This document shows, one piece after another, positions 1 to 5,001 of a stretch of 5,001 nucleotides of DNA. The DNA is from Acidobacteriota bacterium. GTDB lineage: Bacteria; Acidobacteriota; Terriglobia; Terriglobales; Acidobacteriaceae. Under the pieces are notes generated by a model that was given only the letters and a program-made list of their open reading frames with translations, was not told the DNA's origin and did no database searches. A program made the position numbers and the translations under genes. The stretch is from assembly GCA_021819255.1 (NCBI GenBank), contig JAKART010000214.1:1-5001 (forward strand), read 5' to 3'. How positions within the stretch are numbered: position 1 is the first letter of the stretch; the number at the start of each line of letters is the position of its first letter.

Positions 1-13
1 CTACCGAAAAACT

Positions 14-25
14 GGAGTACACTCC
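14..25. promoter_or_regulatory. Inverted repeat, possible MerR-type operator
   Basis: The bases GGAGT-AC-ACTCC form a 5-bp inverted repeat with a 2-base centre, about 90 bases upstream of the transporter start. GGAGT/ACTCC half-sites around a short centre are typical of operators bound by MerR-family regulators, which normally lie in a long 19-20 bp promoter spacer. I cannot see convincing -35 and -10 boxes around it, and the left side is cut by the window edge. The operator reading is therefore weak; only the repeat itself is directly seen. Confidence 0.22.
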
Positions 26-116
26 TTGGCGTGAGACTTCATCTTGGCAGCAGGGCTCTGCGAACAGCGCTGGACAGCCAGGCGACATATCTTGCTCCAA
101 AGGAGCCCTCCAGACC

Positions 117-1223
117 ATGATCTCGGGGCCTGGAGGGAAGTTGCGAAGATCACATAGCCTGGCGGCGCATCTTCTCCTGCTCGGCGTGGCTGTGGTCTGG
201 GGAACCACCTTTTCGCTGGTCAAGGCAGCGCTGGCCGATGCCTCTCCCATGATCTTCAACCTGCTCCGCATGACGCTGGCCTTTGCCGTGCTTGCGGCGG
301 TGAACCTTCCCAGCCTGCGCCGGTTGAGTGCTGCGGACCTAAAGCTGGGGGCGGCCGCGGGAGTGTTCCTGGGGCTGGGATACCAGTTGCAAACCACCGG
401 GCTGATGTACACCACAGCTTCCCGGGCCGCCTTCATCACCGGACTCGTGGTGGTGATGGTACCCCTGATGAGCGCGATCCCAGGGGTGCAGCCGAGACCC
501 CGTGGGCGCACCTCATCGCACGTTCACCCCGGCGGCGTTTCTTCAGCAAAGAACCCTCCGGCCGAGTCCTCGCTTCAACTGCGGGAATCCTCGTCAACGC
601 CAGGAATCGAATTTCAAGCCGCACCCAGGCTCGACTCCCCCGCGGATGACTCTGGACTGCGACCGAGCTCGGACACCTATACGGGAGCGCTGGTGGCATT
701 GGTGGGCTTGGCCCTGCTGACCTCGCCCCAGGCAAAAGGCTTGGCGGTCTTCTCTGGAATTCACTTGGGAGAGTGGCTCTGCCTGGGCTGCGCCGCAGCC
801 TTCGCCGCCCACCTGCTTACCCTGGCCAAAGCCGCCTCCCAGGTTCCGGCTCGCCGGCTGGGAACCTTGCAGATTGGCTTTGCGGCAGTCGTCATGCTCA
901 TCACCCTGCCGCTGGGAGGGCCGCTGCGCTTTCACGGCACGGGCATCCTTTGGCTCGCTCTGGGGGTCACCTCCGTGCTGGCCACGGCGGCGGCGTTCAC
1001 CATCCAGAGTTGGGCACAGCAGCATATGCCCGCTTCGCATACGGCGCTGATCCTTACCCTGGAACCGGTCTTTGCGTGGCTCACCTCTCTGCTCTTCCTC
1101 GGCGAGCGGCTGGGACGCCAAGGGCTTTTGGGAGCGCTTCTCATCCTTGCCGGGATTCTCGTGGCGGAGTTGCGGCCCATCACGCGCGGACGCAGCCAAC
1201 CGCTGCCCTTGACCGGAATCTGA
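117..1223 (+). CDS. EamA-family (DMT superfamily) transporter with a large loop insertion
   Basis: A 368-residue inner-membrane protein of the drug/metabolite transporter superfamily, which exports or takes up small metabolites; the substrate cannot be read from the sequence. It shows the two-repeat EamA layout with about ten hydrophobic segments, near residues 17-37, 46-62, 77-94, 102-121, 187-204, 217-237, 248-266, 275-295, 306-328 and 334-351. Family marks are the VWGTTF motif at the end of the first helix (residues 27-32), TASRAAFITGL before helix 4 (100-110) and the TLEPVFAWL...GERL signature in the second repeat (314-332). The ATG follows AAAGGAG (99-105) at 11 bases and fits the usual family N-terminus. 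The oddity is residues 123-187: a polar, Ser/Pro/Arg-rich stretch with no hydrophobic segment, where relatives normally have a short loop. It makes the protein longer than the usual roughly 290-310 residues. The frame is kept and all helices are present, so the gene looks intact. No partner gene follows closely. Confidence 0.9.
   Translation: MISGPGGKLRRSHSLAAHLLLLGVAVVWGTTFSLVKAALADASPMIFNLLRMTLAFAVLAAVNLPSLRRLSAADLKLGAAAGVFLGLGYQLQTTGLMYTTASRAAFITGLVVVMVPLMSAIPGVQPRPRGRTSSHVHPGGVSSAKNPPAESSLQLRESSSTPGIEFQAAPRLDSPADDSGLRPSSDTYTGALVALVGLALLTSPQAKGLAVFSGIHLGEWLCLGCAAAFAAHLLTLAKAASQVPARRLGTLQIGFAAVVMLITLPLGGPLRFHGTGILWLALGVTSVLATAAAFTIQSWAQQHMPASHTALILTLEPVFAWLTSLLFLGERLGRQGLLGALLILAGILVAELRPITRGRSQPLPLTGI
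483..677 (+). other. Hydrophilic in-frame insertion inside the transporter gene
   Basis: This stretch encodes residues 123-187 of the transporter, between helix 4 (VVMVPLMSAIP) and helix 5 (TGALVALVGLALL). It is rich in Ser, Pro, Arg and Gly and predicted to be disordered. By hand count, 23 of its 65 codons end in A or T, against about 22 of the 107 codons just before it, so codon use is looser than in the membrane part. The 5' end can fold: GGTGC at 486-490 pairs with GCACC at 508-512, or alternatively GGGGT (484-488) with ACCCC (497-501). No flanking direct repeat is obvious. It may be an inserted intergenic repeat that happened to keep the frame, or a lineage-specific loop expansion. The exact edges are estimates. 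Confidence 0.5.
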
Positions 1224-1562
1224 AGAGCCTTGCACTGCCCTCCGCATCCATCCACAAGATCCTCCGCGATTCGCCTGGCTCCCACGGCGGCATGACGGAA
1301 GACCCTCCGTGTGCTCCCCTCCGTAGCCGATCCGATCTCGGCCGGGATGCGGAAAAGCTGCAAAGATGCATACACTGGAGAAGGCTCTGCGCAACGGGAT
1401 GGCAAAACCCGATCAGATTCCCCCGCGACTTTTCACCGCCGCTGACGTCTATCCCCTCGGCGAGCAAAAATCTGCAAGCCAAACCTGCTGAGCAGGTTAC
1501 CTCGGCGCCACCGCAAAGCATCAGATGAATGGAACGAATTCAGAACGAGGACAAACATTATC
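1224..1562. other. Intergenic region without a convincing gene
   Basis: This 339-base gap separates the transporter from the protease. The plus-strand frame overlapping the transporter 3' end (to 1528) and the minus-strand frames here lack family features and look like high-GC artefacts. A 41-codon reading frame (ATG 1366 to TGA 1491, or ATG 1399 giving 30 codons) exists but has no clear ribosome binding site. A TACACT box at 1371-1376 could be a -10 element for the protease, giving a leader of roughly 180 bases, but no -35 box is evident at the right distance. A hairpin lies at 1482-1498. The protease ribosome binding site GAGGA is at 1547-1551. No clear intrinsic terminator for the transporter is visible. 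Confidence 0.5.
1482..1498 (+). repeat. Perfect 7-bp hairpin in the protease leader
   Basis: AACCTGC and GCAGGTT are perfect complements separated by the three bases TGA. The hairpin lies 64 bases before the protease start codon. No run of T follows on either strand, so it is not a standard intrinsic terminator. It could be a leader structure, a weak terminator for the upstream gene or a protein-binding palindrome. Confidence 0.5.
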
Positions 1563-3188
1563 ATGGAAGCATTGAATCGATTCGGACAGGCTCTCTGGAG
1601 CAAGACTCGCAAGGGACGCATGTCGACCGTATTTACGATCCTTGGAATACTTTCCGCCTGCGTTTTGGCCGGGTCGATTCTGACCGGAAACGTCAGCGCC
1701 AAGCAGGCCGTCGATAGCAGTGATGCGCGGCCTTTGGTTATTCCCAGCCCAGTCACGCTGTCGAACGGTTTTTCGGCCATCGTCAAGGAAGTTGGCCCGG
1801 CGGTGGTGAACATCAACACCGAGACCCTGCCCAAAGAAAGCAGCAACGGCGCGAGCGGTGGCCAGATGGGCCAGGGCGGCCAGGGCGATCAGGGTATGCA
1901 GGACTTCTTCAACCACTTCTTCGGATTTCCAGGCGGCAACGGCGGCCAGGAGAATCAAGGCCCCAGCCGTGCGCTGGGTTCGGGCTTTATCGTCGATCCG
2001 CGCGGATATATCCTCACCAACTACCATGTGATCGACGGCGCCGACCGGATCTATGTGAAGCTCTCCTCGGACCCCCAGAACTCGCCCGATCCGGGCCGGC
2101 TGGCGACCGTGGTCGGGTTCGATAAGGATACCGATATCGCCGTCATCAAGATTCATAGCGACAAGCCCTTGCCGACGGTCAAGATCGGCAACTCGGACAG
2201 TGCGCAGGTGGGTGACTGGGTGCTGGCCATCGGCGAGCCCTTTGGGCTCTCCCAGACCGTCTCGGCCGGCATCATCTCGGCCAGGAACCGGTCCATCGAT
2301 GAGGGAGCTGACGCCCATCAGGTGGCCAAGGGTGAGTTCCAGAAGTTTCTCCAGACCGATGCCGCCATCAACCCCGGCAACTCCGGCGGACCCCTGGTCG
2401 ATATGGCCGGCCAGGTCATCGGCATGAACACAGCGATCTACACCCAGTCGGCGGGAAATGAGGGCATCGGATTTGCGCTGCCCTCCAACACCATCGTCAA
2501 CGTCTATAACCAGCTCATCGGACCGGAACATAAGGTGGTCCGAGGCTCCATCGGCGTGCAGTTCCAGGCCAACACCTCCTCGGCGGTCGCCAAGATGTAT
2601 GGCTTCCCCAACGGCGGCGTGATTGTGAGCGAAGTGGTTCCTGGCGGGCCGGCGGCCAAGGCCGGCGTGCAGCCACAGGACATTATCGTCTCCGTGGATG
2701 GAAAGCCGATCCGCGACGGGGATGAGCTGATCAGCATCGTCTCCGACAAGCATCCGGGATCTACCATCAGCCTGGGCATTATTCGTTCCGGCAAGCACAT
2801 CACGCTGGCTTGCGGCGTCGAGGACCGGAACAAGCTCTACGCCAATATGGGCGCCGGTGCCGGAGCATCCAATGAGTCCTCACCCAGCAACGCCGGAGAG
2901 ACGAAGTTTGGCGTCTCCGTGCAACCCACCACCGCGGAGATGAACAGCGCTCTGCACATTACCGGCGGCGTCGTGGTAGCCAGCGTCAAACCGGGTTCCT
3001 TCGCCGATGCCATCGGTCTGTATCAGGGTGCGGTGATCACGGAGATCAACCGCAGGCCTGTGACGGATGTGGCTGGGTTCAACGCTGCTGCGAGCAGCTT
3101 GAAGTCGGGTGACGATGTCGTCTTCGTGGTGCGCAACCCGCAGAACCCAACCGGCGGCGACTCGTTCATCGGTGGGACGCTGCCCTAA
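1563..3188 (+). CDS. htrA: HtrA/DegP-family (Do-type) periplasmic serine endoprotease
   Basis: A 541-residue envelope quality-control protease that degrades or holds misfolded exported proteins. A basic N-terminus (K14, R16, K17, R19) is followed by a hydrophobic segment at about 21-41, then VSA at 44-46, a possible signal peptidase I site; it may alternatively stay as a membrane anchor. The trypsin-like domain spans about 70-318, with catalytic His155 (TNYHVI), Asp191 (DTDIAVIK) and Ser274 (GNSGGP). The oxyanion-region motif GEPFGLSQTVSAG and the L2 loop motif GIGFALPSN are present. PDZ1 lies at about 325-418, starting with the carboxylate-binding motif RGSIGV, and PDZ2 at about 447-525. A flexible linker at 428-445 separates them. 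Residues 88-136 form a Gly/Gln-rich LA-type loop. The protein is longer than E. coli DegP (474 residues in the precursor), partly because of this loop and the N-terminal extension. The ATG follows GAGGA (1547-1551) at 11 bases. It is followed by its own terminator, so it is probably monocistronic. Which Do paralogue it is (DegP- or DegQ-like) cannot be decided. Confidence 0.97.
   Translation: MEALNRFGQALWSKTRKGRMSTVFTILGILSACVLAGSILTGNVSAKQAVDSSDARPLVIPSPVTLSNGFSAIVKEVGPAVVNINTETLPKESSNGASGGQMGQGGQGDQGMQDFFNHFFGFPGGNGGQENQGPSRALGSGFIVDPRGYILTNYHVIDGADRIYVKLSSDPQNSPDPGRLATVVGFDKDTDIAVIKIHSDKPLPTVKIGNSDSAQVGDWVLAIGEPFGLSQTVSAGIISARNRSIDEGADAHQVAKGEFQKFLQTDAAINPGNSGGPLVDMAGQVIGMNTAIYTQSAGNEGIGFALPSNTIVNVYNQLIGPEHKVVRGSIGVQFQANTSSAVAKMYGFPNGGVIVSEVVPGGPAAKAGVQPQDIIVSVDGKPIRDGDELISIVSDKHPGSTISLGIIRSGKHITLACGVEDRNKLYANMGAGAGASNESSPSNAGETKFGVSVQPTTAEMNSALHITGGVVVASVKPGSFADAIGLYQGAVITEINRRPVTDVAGFNAAASSLKSGDDVVFVVRNPQNPTGGDSFIGGTLP
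1860..1895 (+). repeat. Degenerate 9-base tandem repeat in the protease gene
   Basis: Four consecutive 9-base units, GGCCAGATG, GGCCAGGGC, GGCCAGGGC and GATCAGGGT, encode GQM-GQG-GQG-DQG (residues 100-111). The units are in frame, so gain or loss of a copy would change the loop length without breaking the gene. The repeat lies in the variable LA-loop region before the catalytic His. Confidence 0.75.
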
Positions 3189-3205
3189 TCCGGAGCGCGG
3201 GTGGA

Positions 3206-3237
3206 GCAGGAGGGCGCAGAGGTCCGCCCCCTCCTGT
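3206..3237 (+). terminator. First hairpin of a tandem terminator after the protease
   Basis: CAGGAGGG (3207-3214) pairs with CCCTCCTG (3229-3236) in an 8-bp GC-rich stem, extended by a G-T wobble outside and by CG/CG inside after a two-base bulge. It starts 18 bases after the protease stop codon. There is no T run directly after it, but a second hairpin with a T run follows at once, so the two probably act together. Confidence 0.55.
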
Positions 3238-3240
3238 CTC

Positions 3241-3270
3241 TGCCGGCGCGACGCCGGCATCGCTCTTTTT
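3241..3270 (+). terminator. Intrinsic terminator of the protease gene
   Basis: TGCCGGCG (3241-3248) and CGCCGGCA (3252-3259) form a perfect 8-bp, very GC-rich stem with the three-base loop CGA. A T-rich tail follows (TCGCTCTTTTT, T run at 3266-3270, then CTT). The placement about 50 bases after the protease stop and before the next gene fits a Rho-independent terminator and separates the two genes transcriptionally. The T run starts seven bases after the stem, slightly farther than ideal. Confidence 0.75.
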
Positions 3271-3331
3271 CTTGAAGTTTTGAAAGTCTTAAGTTGGGAA
3301 TGAGGTTAACGCTCTTGCAGATTCGGGATCT

Positions 3332-3345
3332 CCTGTGACAACAGG
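3332..3345. repeat. Short inverted repeat upstream of the peptidoglycan-binding gene
   Basis: CCTGT-GACA-ACAGG is a perfect 5-bp inverted repeat with a 4-base centre. It lies about 110 bases before the start of the next gene and just upstream of its possible promoter, so it could be an operator. A repeat this short can also arise by chance. Confidence 0.25.
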
Positions 3346-3359
3346 CGCCGCAATCCGGC

Positions 3360-3388
3360 TTGCATCCAGGATTGGTTTTAAGTAGCCT
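3360..3388 (+). promoter_or_regulatory. Possible sigma-70-type promoter for the peptidoglycan-binding gene
   Basis: TTGCAT at 3360-3365 (four of six consensus bases) and TAGCCT at 3383-3388 (three of six) are 17 bases apart. The position is between the protease terminator and the gene start, leaving a leader of roughly 60 bases. The -10 match is poor, so this is only a best guess. An upstream alternative is TTGAAA at 3280-3285, without a good -10 partner. Confidence 0.2.
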
Positions 3389-3456
3389 TAGGGTGCGATT
3401 CGGGCCTCAGACGAAGACAGAGCCCTGTTGCGACAGAAAGGAACGATCGCCAAGCA

Positions 3457-4047
3457 ATGCGCGTTTTACTCGGAAAGACAATCCGGGCAGCTATCTCGGT
3501 CTTTCTCTTGACGCTGACGGTTACGGCATCTGCTTCCGCGCAAGCTTCCACGCAGCCCGCAAACCGTCCTGGGACACACTCCAAGGCGCGCTCGCAACCT
3601 CGCCGCAGCAGCCGGCATTCTGCCTCAAAGCGGACTCATAGAAGGCGGCATCTGCGCACCGCCCGCTACGCCAGAGGTCCGGCGGGGATGCCCACCGAGC
3701 GGGTCACCGAGATTCAAACCGCGCTGATCCGGCACGGATATCAGAGCGGCGAACCGACCGGAAAGTGGGACCCGCAAACGGCAGCCGCGATGCAGAAGCT
3801 CCAGGCCGACCATGGCTGGCAGACCAAGATCACTCCGGACTCAAGAGCCTTGATTCTGCTCGGATTGGGCCCCGAGGATACGGGATCGGCACCGAGGCCG
3901 TCGACGCAACCCTCCCCGGGCGCGACGGGACCGGCAAAGGAAACGTCAAGCTCCGCAGCCAGCGGCAGGACGACCGACGAGACCGGAGTCTCTGGCCCCG
4001 GCGCCACCAGCCAGGCCCAGATTTTTACTCAGACGCAGCAGCAGTAG
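3457..4047 (+). CDS. Exported protein with one peptidoglycan-binding domain (PG_binding_1 type)
   Basis: A 196-residue protein that probably binds the cell wall outside the cytoplasmic membrane. Residues 1-30 are a classical Sec signal peptide: basic start (R2, K7, R10), a hydrophobic core and cleavage near ASAQA. Residues 40-73 are a strongly basic Arg/Lys/His/Ser linker. Residues 79-138 match a peptidoglycan-binding repeat: ERVTEIQTALIRHGY, then GEPTGKWDPQT, then AAMQKLQADHGW, and a closing ALILLGLG. This domain is seen in amidases and lytic enzymes, but no catalytic domain is attached. The tail (140-196) is Pro/Ser/Thr/Gly-rich, low in complexity and ends in Gln repeats. The ATG is preceded by AAAGGA (3437-3442) at 14 bases, somewhat far but with no better start, and it gives a perfect signal peptide. 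An overlapping frame (3360-3641) has no family features. It may be a structural wall-binding factor; the exact role is unknown. It is separated from the protease by a terminator. Confidence 0.85.
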   Translation: MRVLLGKTIRAAISVFLLTLTVTASASAQASTQPANRPGTHSKARSQPRRSSRHSASKRTHRRRHLRTARYARGPAGMPTERVTEIQTALIRHGYQSGEPTGKWDPQTAAAMQKLQADHGWQTKITPDSRALILLGLGPEDTGSAPRPSTQPSPGATGPAKETSSSAASGRTTDETGVSGPGATSQAQIFTQTQQQ

Positions 4048-4092
4048 CCGGCTCCCTCTTTTCACCCCTGACAACTCAGCTTCTCCCCCACG

Positions 4093-4116
4093 GATCGATT
4101 TCTCCGCGAATCGATC
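4093..4116. repeat. Perfect 8-bp inverted repeat between convergent genes
   Basis: GATCGATT (4093-4100) and AATCGATC (4109-4116) are perfect complements around an 8-base loop. The repeat lies 45 bases after the peptidoglycan-binding gene, in the 290-base gap between two convergent genes. The stem is AT-richer than the surroundings and no clear T run follows on either strand, so it is at best a weak bidirectional terminator. The rest of the gap (4117-4337) contains an open plus-strand frame of 65 codons (4127-4324) with no recognisable features; I do not call it a gene. Confidence 0.5.
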
Positions 4117-4337
4117 TTCGCCCTCGATGAACGGCCCTTTGCCGGGAAGAACCTGCCACCGGCGCCGGAGACTGGAGAAGCGGAGAACGGTCTACGTCAC
4201 ACGCCGCATGAAGCATCCTTTCTCAGGATCCGTAACCCGGGTCTCGAAGCCGGCAGTCGAGCCCGTGGTTCCCAGCTCCATGGAAGAATCCATACCTTCC
4301 CTGCGGGCAGGCGATCCCTCCTGAAGAAAAGACTCGT

Positions 4338-4748
4338 TTACCGCCAACTCACCGCCAGATGCCAGCGATGGCCCCGCTGAGCGGATTTGCGCAGCACGGT
4401 CTGGTACTCACGCAGCTCGCTGAGAACCTCCGGGCCCTCCCTGCCAAGTTGCTCCGGACCTGATTCCAGCGCTGCAATCAGCGCTTCCAGGGTGCGCAGG
4501 CCATCTTCAGCGCGGTACCACTGCGGCGGGGGAAGACGATGGAGAAGTGTGGGATCTCCAGCGCCCTCCTGGATGAGCAAAGCCATGGAATTTTCATCGG
4601 CGGAGAAGAACTCCAGCAGGGGCTTGACTCCGAGCTCGAGCGCCAACTTTTCAACCGCGCTCTCATGTCGAGCCAGCATCTGTCCGTTCACATAGATGCA
4701 GTATCCAGGATCCTCGCCTTCCACAACGATGTACATTGATGCGGCCAT
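4338..4748 (-). CDS. Conserved-type small protein of unknown function
   Basis: A 136-residue soluble protein with no signal peptide or membrane segment. I do not know its function. The N-terminal part looks like an alpha/beta unit: MYIVVEGEDPGYCIYVNG (residues 5-22, probable strands) followed by a helix with ESAVEKLALELGVKPLLEFFS (29-49). The C-terminal part has WYRAEDGLRTLEALIAALE (77-95) and ELREYQTVLRKSAQRG (111-126), two probable helices, and ends in RWHLAVSW. The spaced pattern (WY..EDGLRT, ELREY, RWHLAV) resembles small uncharacterised proteins I have seen in Acidobacteria and other phyla, with no named activity. Start choice: the frame continues upstream to a TTG at 4853 (171 residues), but the extra part is Pro/Arg-rich and poorly ordered with no ribosome binding site. 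ATG 4748 has a -10-like box seven bases away and no Shine-Dalgarno sequence, suggesting a leaderless mRNA. ATG 4736 (132 residues) is the other option. It runs convergently to the peptidoglycan-binding gene. Confidence 0.8.
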   Translation of the reverse strand: MAASMYIVVEGEDPGYCIYVNGQMLARHESAVEKLALELGVKPLLEFFSADENSMALLIQEGAGDPTLLHRLPPPQWYRAEDGLRTLEALIAALESGPEQLGREGPEVLSELREYQTVLRKSAQRGHRWHLAVSWR

Positions 4749-4755
4749 GGGAAAG

Positions 4756-4784
4756 AGTGTAGCTCTTTGCCGATCAAAATCGAA
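4756..4784 (-). promoter_or_regulatory. Promoter giving a probably leaderless transcript
   Basis: On the minus strand TTCGAT (4784-4779) and TACACT (4761-4756) are exactly 17 bases apart. The -10 box fits the TANNNT pattern and ends seven bases before ATG 4748, which places the transcription start at or one base before the start codon. No Shine-Dalgarno sequence is present in those seven bases. The -35 match is modest (three of six). The arrangement is typical of leaderless genes in high-GC bacteria. Confidence 0.45.
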
Positions 4785-4872
4785 GTGCTCGGGAATCCGT
4801 GCGGAGAGACTCCTTCCAGCCGGTACGGTCTTCTTTGGCTGAACCGACTGCAAGCGCCTGACGCCAAGACAG

Positions 4873-4928
4873 GAGGCTACAGCATCTCACCCAGGCTGTT
4901 CTCACGCTGGGTCAACTGCCGTAGCCTC
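4873..4928. repeat. Nested, symmetric double inverted repeat
   Basis: The outer arms GAGGCTAC (4873-4880) and GTAGCCTC (4921-4928) are perfect 8-bp complements. Inside, ACCCAG (4889-4894) and CTGGGT (4907-4912) are perfect 6-bp complements around a 12-base loop. The two spacers between outer and inner arms are both exactly 8 bases, so the 56-base element is symmetric. As RNA it would form a stem, an 8x8 internal loop and a second stem-loop. No T run follows on the plus strand, and it lies upstream of the minus-strand gene. It may be a leader or small-RNA structure of a gene beyond the right edge, or a protein-binding site. Confidence 0.55.
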
Positions 4929-5001
4929 AAGATTTGAATCTGCAATGTAGGTGCTTAGACCATTTTCCCTGAAGGTGTAAGCAAGGGGAACGACTCCTGT
5001 G

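Noticed and set aside
1..120. Plus-strand frame open from the window edge to a TGA at 118-120 that overlaps the transporter ATG
   Set aside because: An ATGA overlap would suit an upstream operon gene, but the 39 codons include many rare-type codons for this DNA, show no recognisable motif, and another frame is open as well. The evidence is too thin.
594..1394. Long minus-strand frames across the transporter gene
   Set aside because: They are Arg/Gln/Gly-rich without any family motif and run antisense to a transporter with clear helices and signature motifs.
773..1528. Plus-strand 251-codon frame running from the transporter into the gap
   Set aside because: Over the first 450 bases it is the shifted frame of the transporter; the remainder has no domain, no good ribosome binding site and a low-complexity look.
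1653..1661. LSAC (residues 30-33 of the protease) as a lipoprotein signal box
   Set aside because: The pattern fits a lipobox, but the hydrophobic stretch continues well past the Cys and a signal peptidase I type site (VSA) follows. A membrane anchor or ordinary signal peptide is more likely.
1521..2798. A 425-codon open frame on the minus strand, opposite the protease
   Set aside because: It lies antisense to an unmistakable HtrA gene, its composition (Asp/Gly/Arg/His-rich) is what the complement of a high-GC gene gives, and no domain is recognisable.
4216..4275. Stretch resembling part of a tRNA T-arm
   Set aside because: There is no acceptor stem, anticodon arm or proper GGTTCGAATCC-type T-loop on either strand.
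4127..4324. 65-codon plus-strand frame in the convergent gap
   Set aside because: It has no ribosome binding site, a Pro/Arg/Ser-rich random look and no motif.
4749..4853. N-terminal extension of the minus-strand gene to the TTG at 4853
   Set aside because: The extra 35 residues are Pro/Arg-rich and poorly ordered, no ribosome binding site precedes the TTG, and a promoter-like -10 box lies inside this stretch.

Overview
The window comes from a high-GC bacterial chromosome. Protein-level resemblance points to an acidobacterium (Acidobacteriaceae/Terriglobia type): the N-terminal layout of the HtrA protease, the secreted peptidoglycan-binding protein and the small unnamed protein on the minus strand all read like proteins I associate with that group. 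This is inference from memory, not from a search. No rRNA, tRNA, CRISPR array, insertion sequence or phage gene is visible.

Layout. (1) 1-116: left edge, with an inverted repeat that could be an operator. (2) 117-1223 (+): a DMT-superfamily (EamA) inner-membrane transporter that carries an unusual hydrophilic insertion of about 65 residues in one loop. (3) 1224-1562: a 339-base gap with a hairpin and no convincing gene. (4) 1563-3188 (+): a complete HtrA/DegP-family serine protease with an intact His-Asp-Ser triad, two PDZ domains and a Gly/Gln-rich loop encoded by a short tandem repeat. (5) 3206-3270: two consecutive hairpins, the second with a U-tract, forming a terminator. (6) 3457-4047 (+): a small exported protein with a strongly basic linker and one peptidoglycan-binding domain. 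(7) 4048-4337: a convergent gap with a perfect 8-bp inverted repeat. (8) 4338-4748 (-): a small cytosolic protein of unknown function, probably expressed from a leaderless transcript. (9) 4749-5001: a promoter-like region for gene 8 plus a symmetric nested inverted repeat.

The genes do not look like one operon. The gaps are 339 and 268 bases, a strong terminator separates the protease from the peptidoglycan-binding gene, and the last gene is on the other strand. The protease and the peptidoglycan-binding protein share a theme, envelope maintenance, as both act outside the cytoplasmic membrane, but a functional link is only suggested by adjacency. I do not see a clear undescribed multi-gene system. 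The points most worth a second look are the loop insertion in the transporter, the nested palindrome at 4873-4928 and the leaderless-type promoter of the minus-strand gene.
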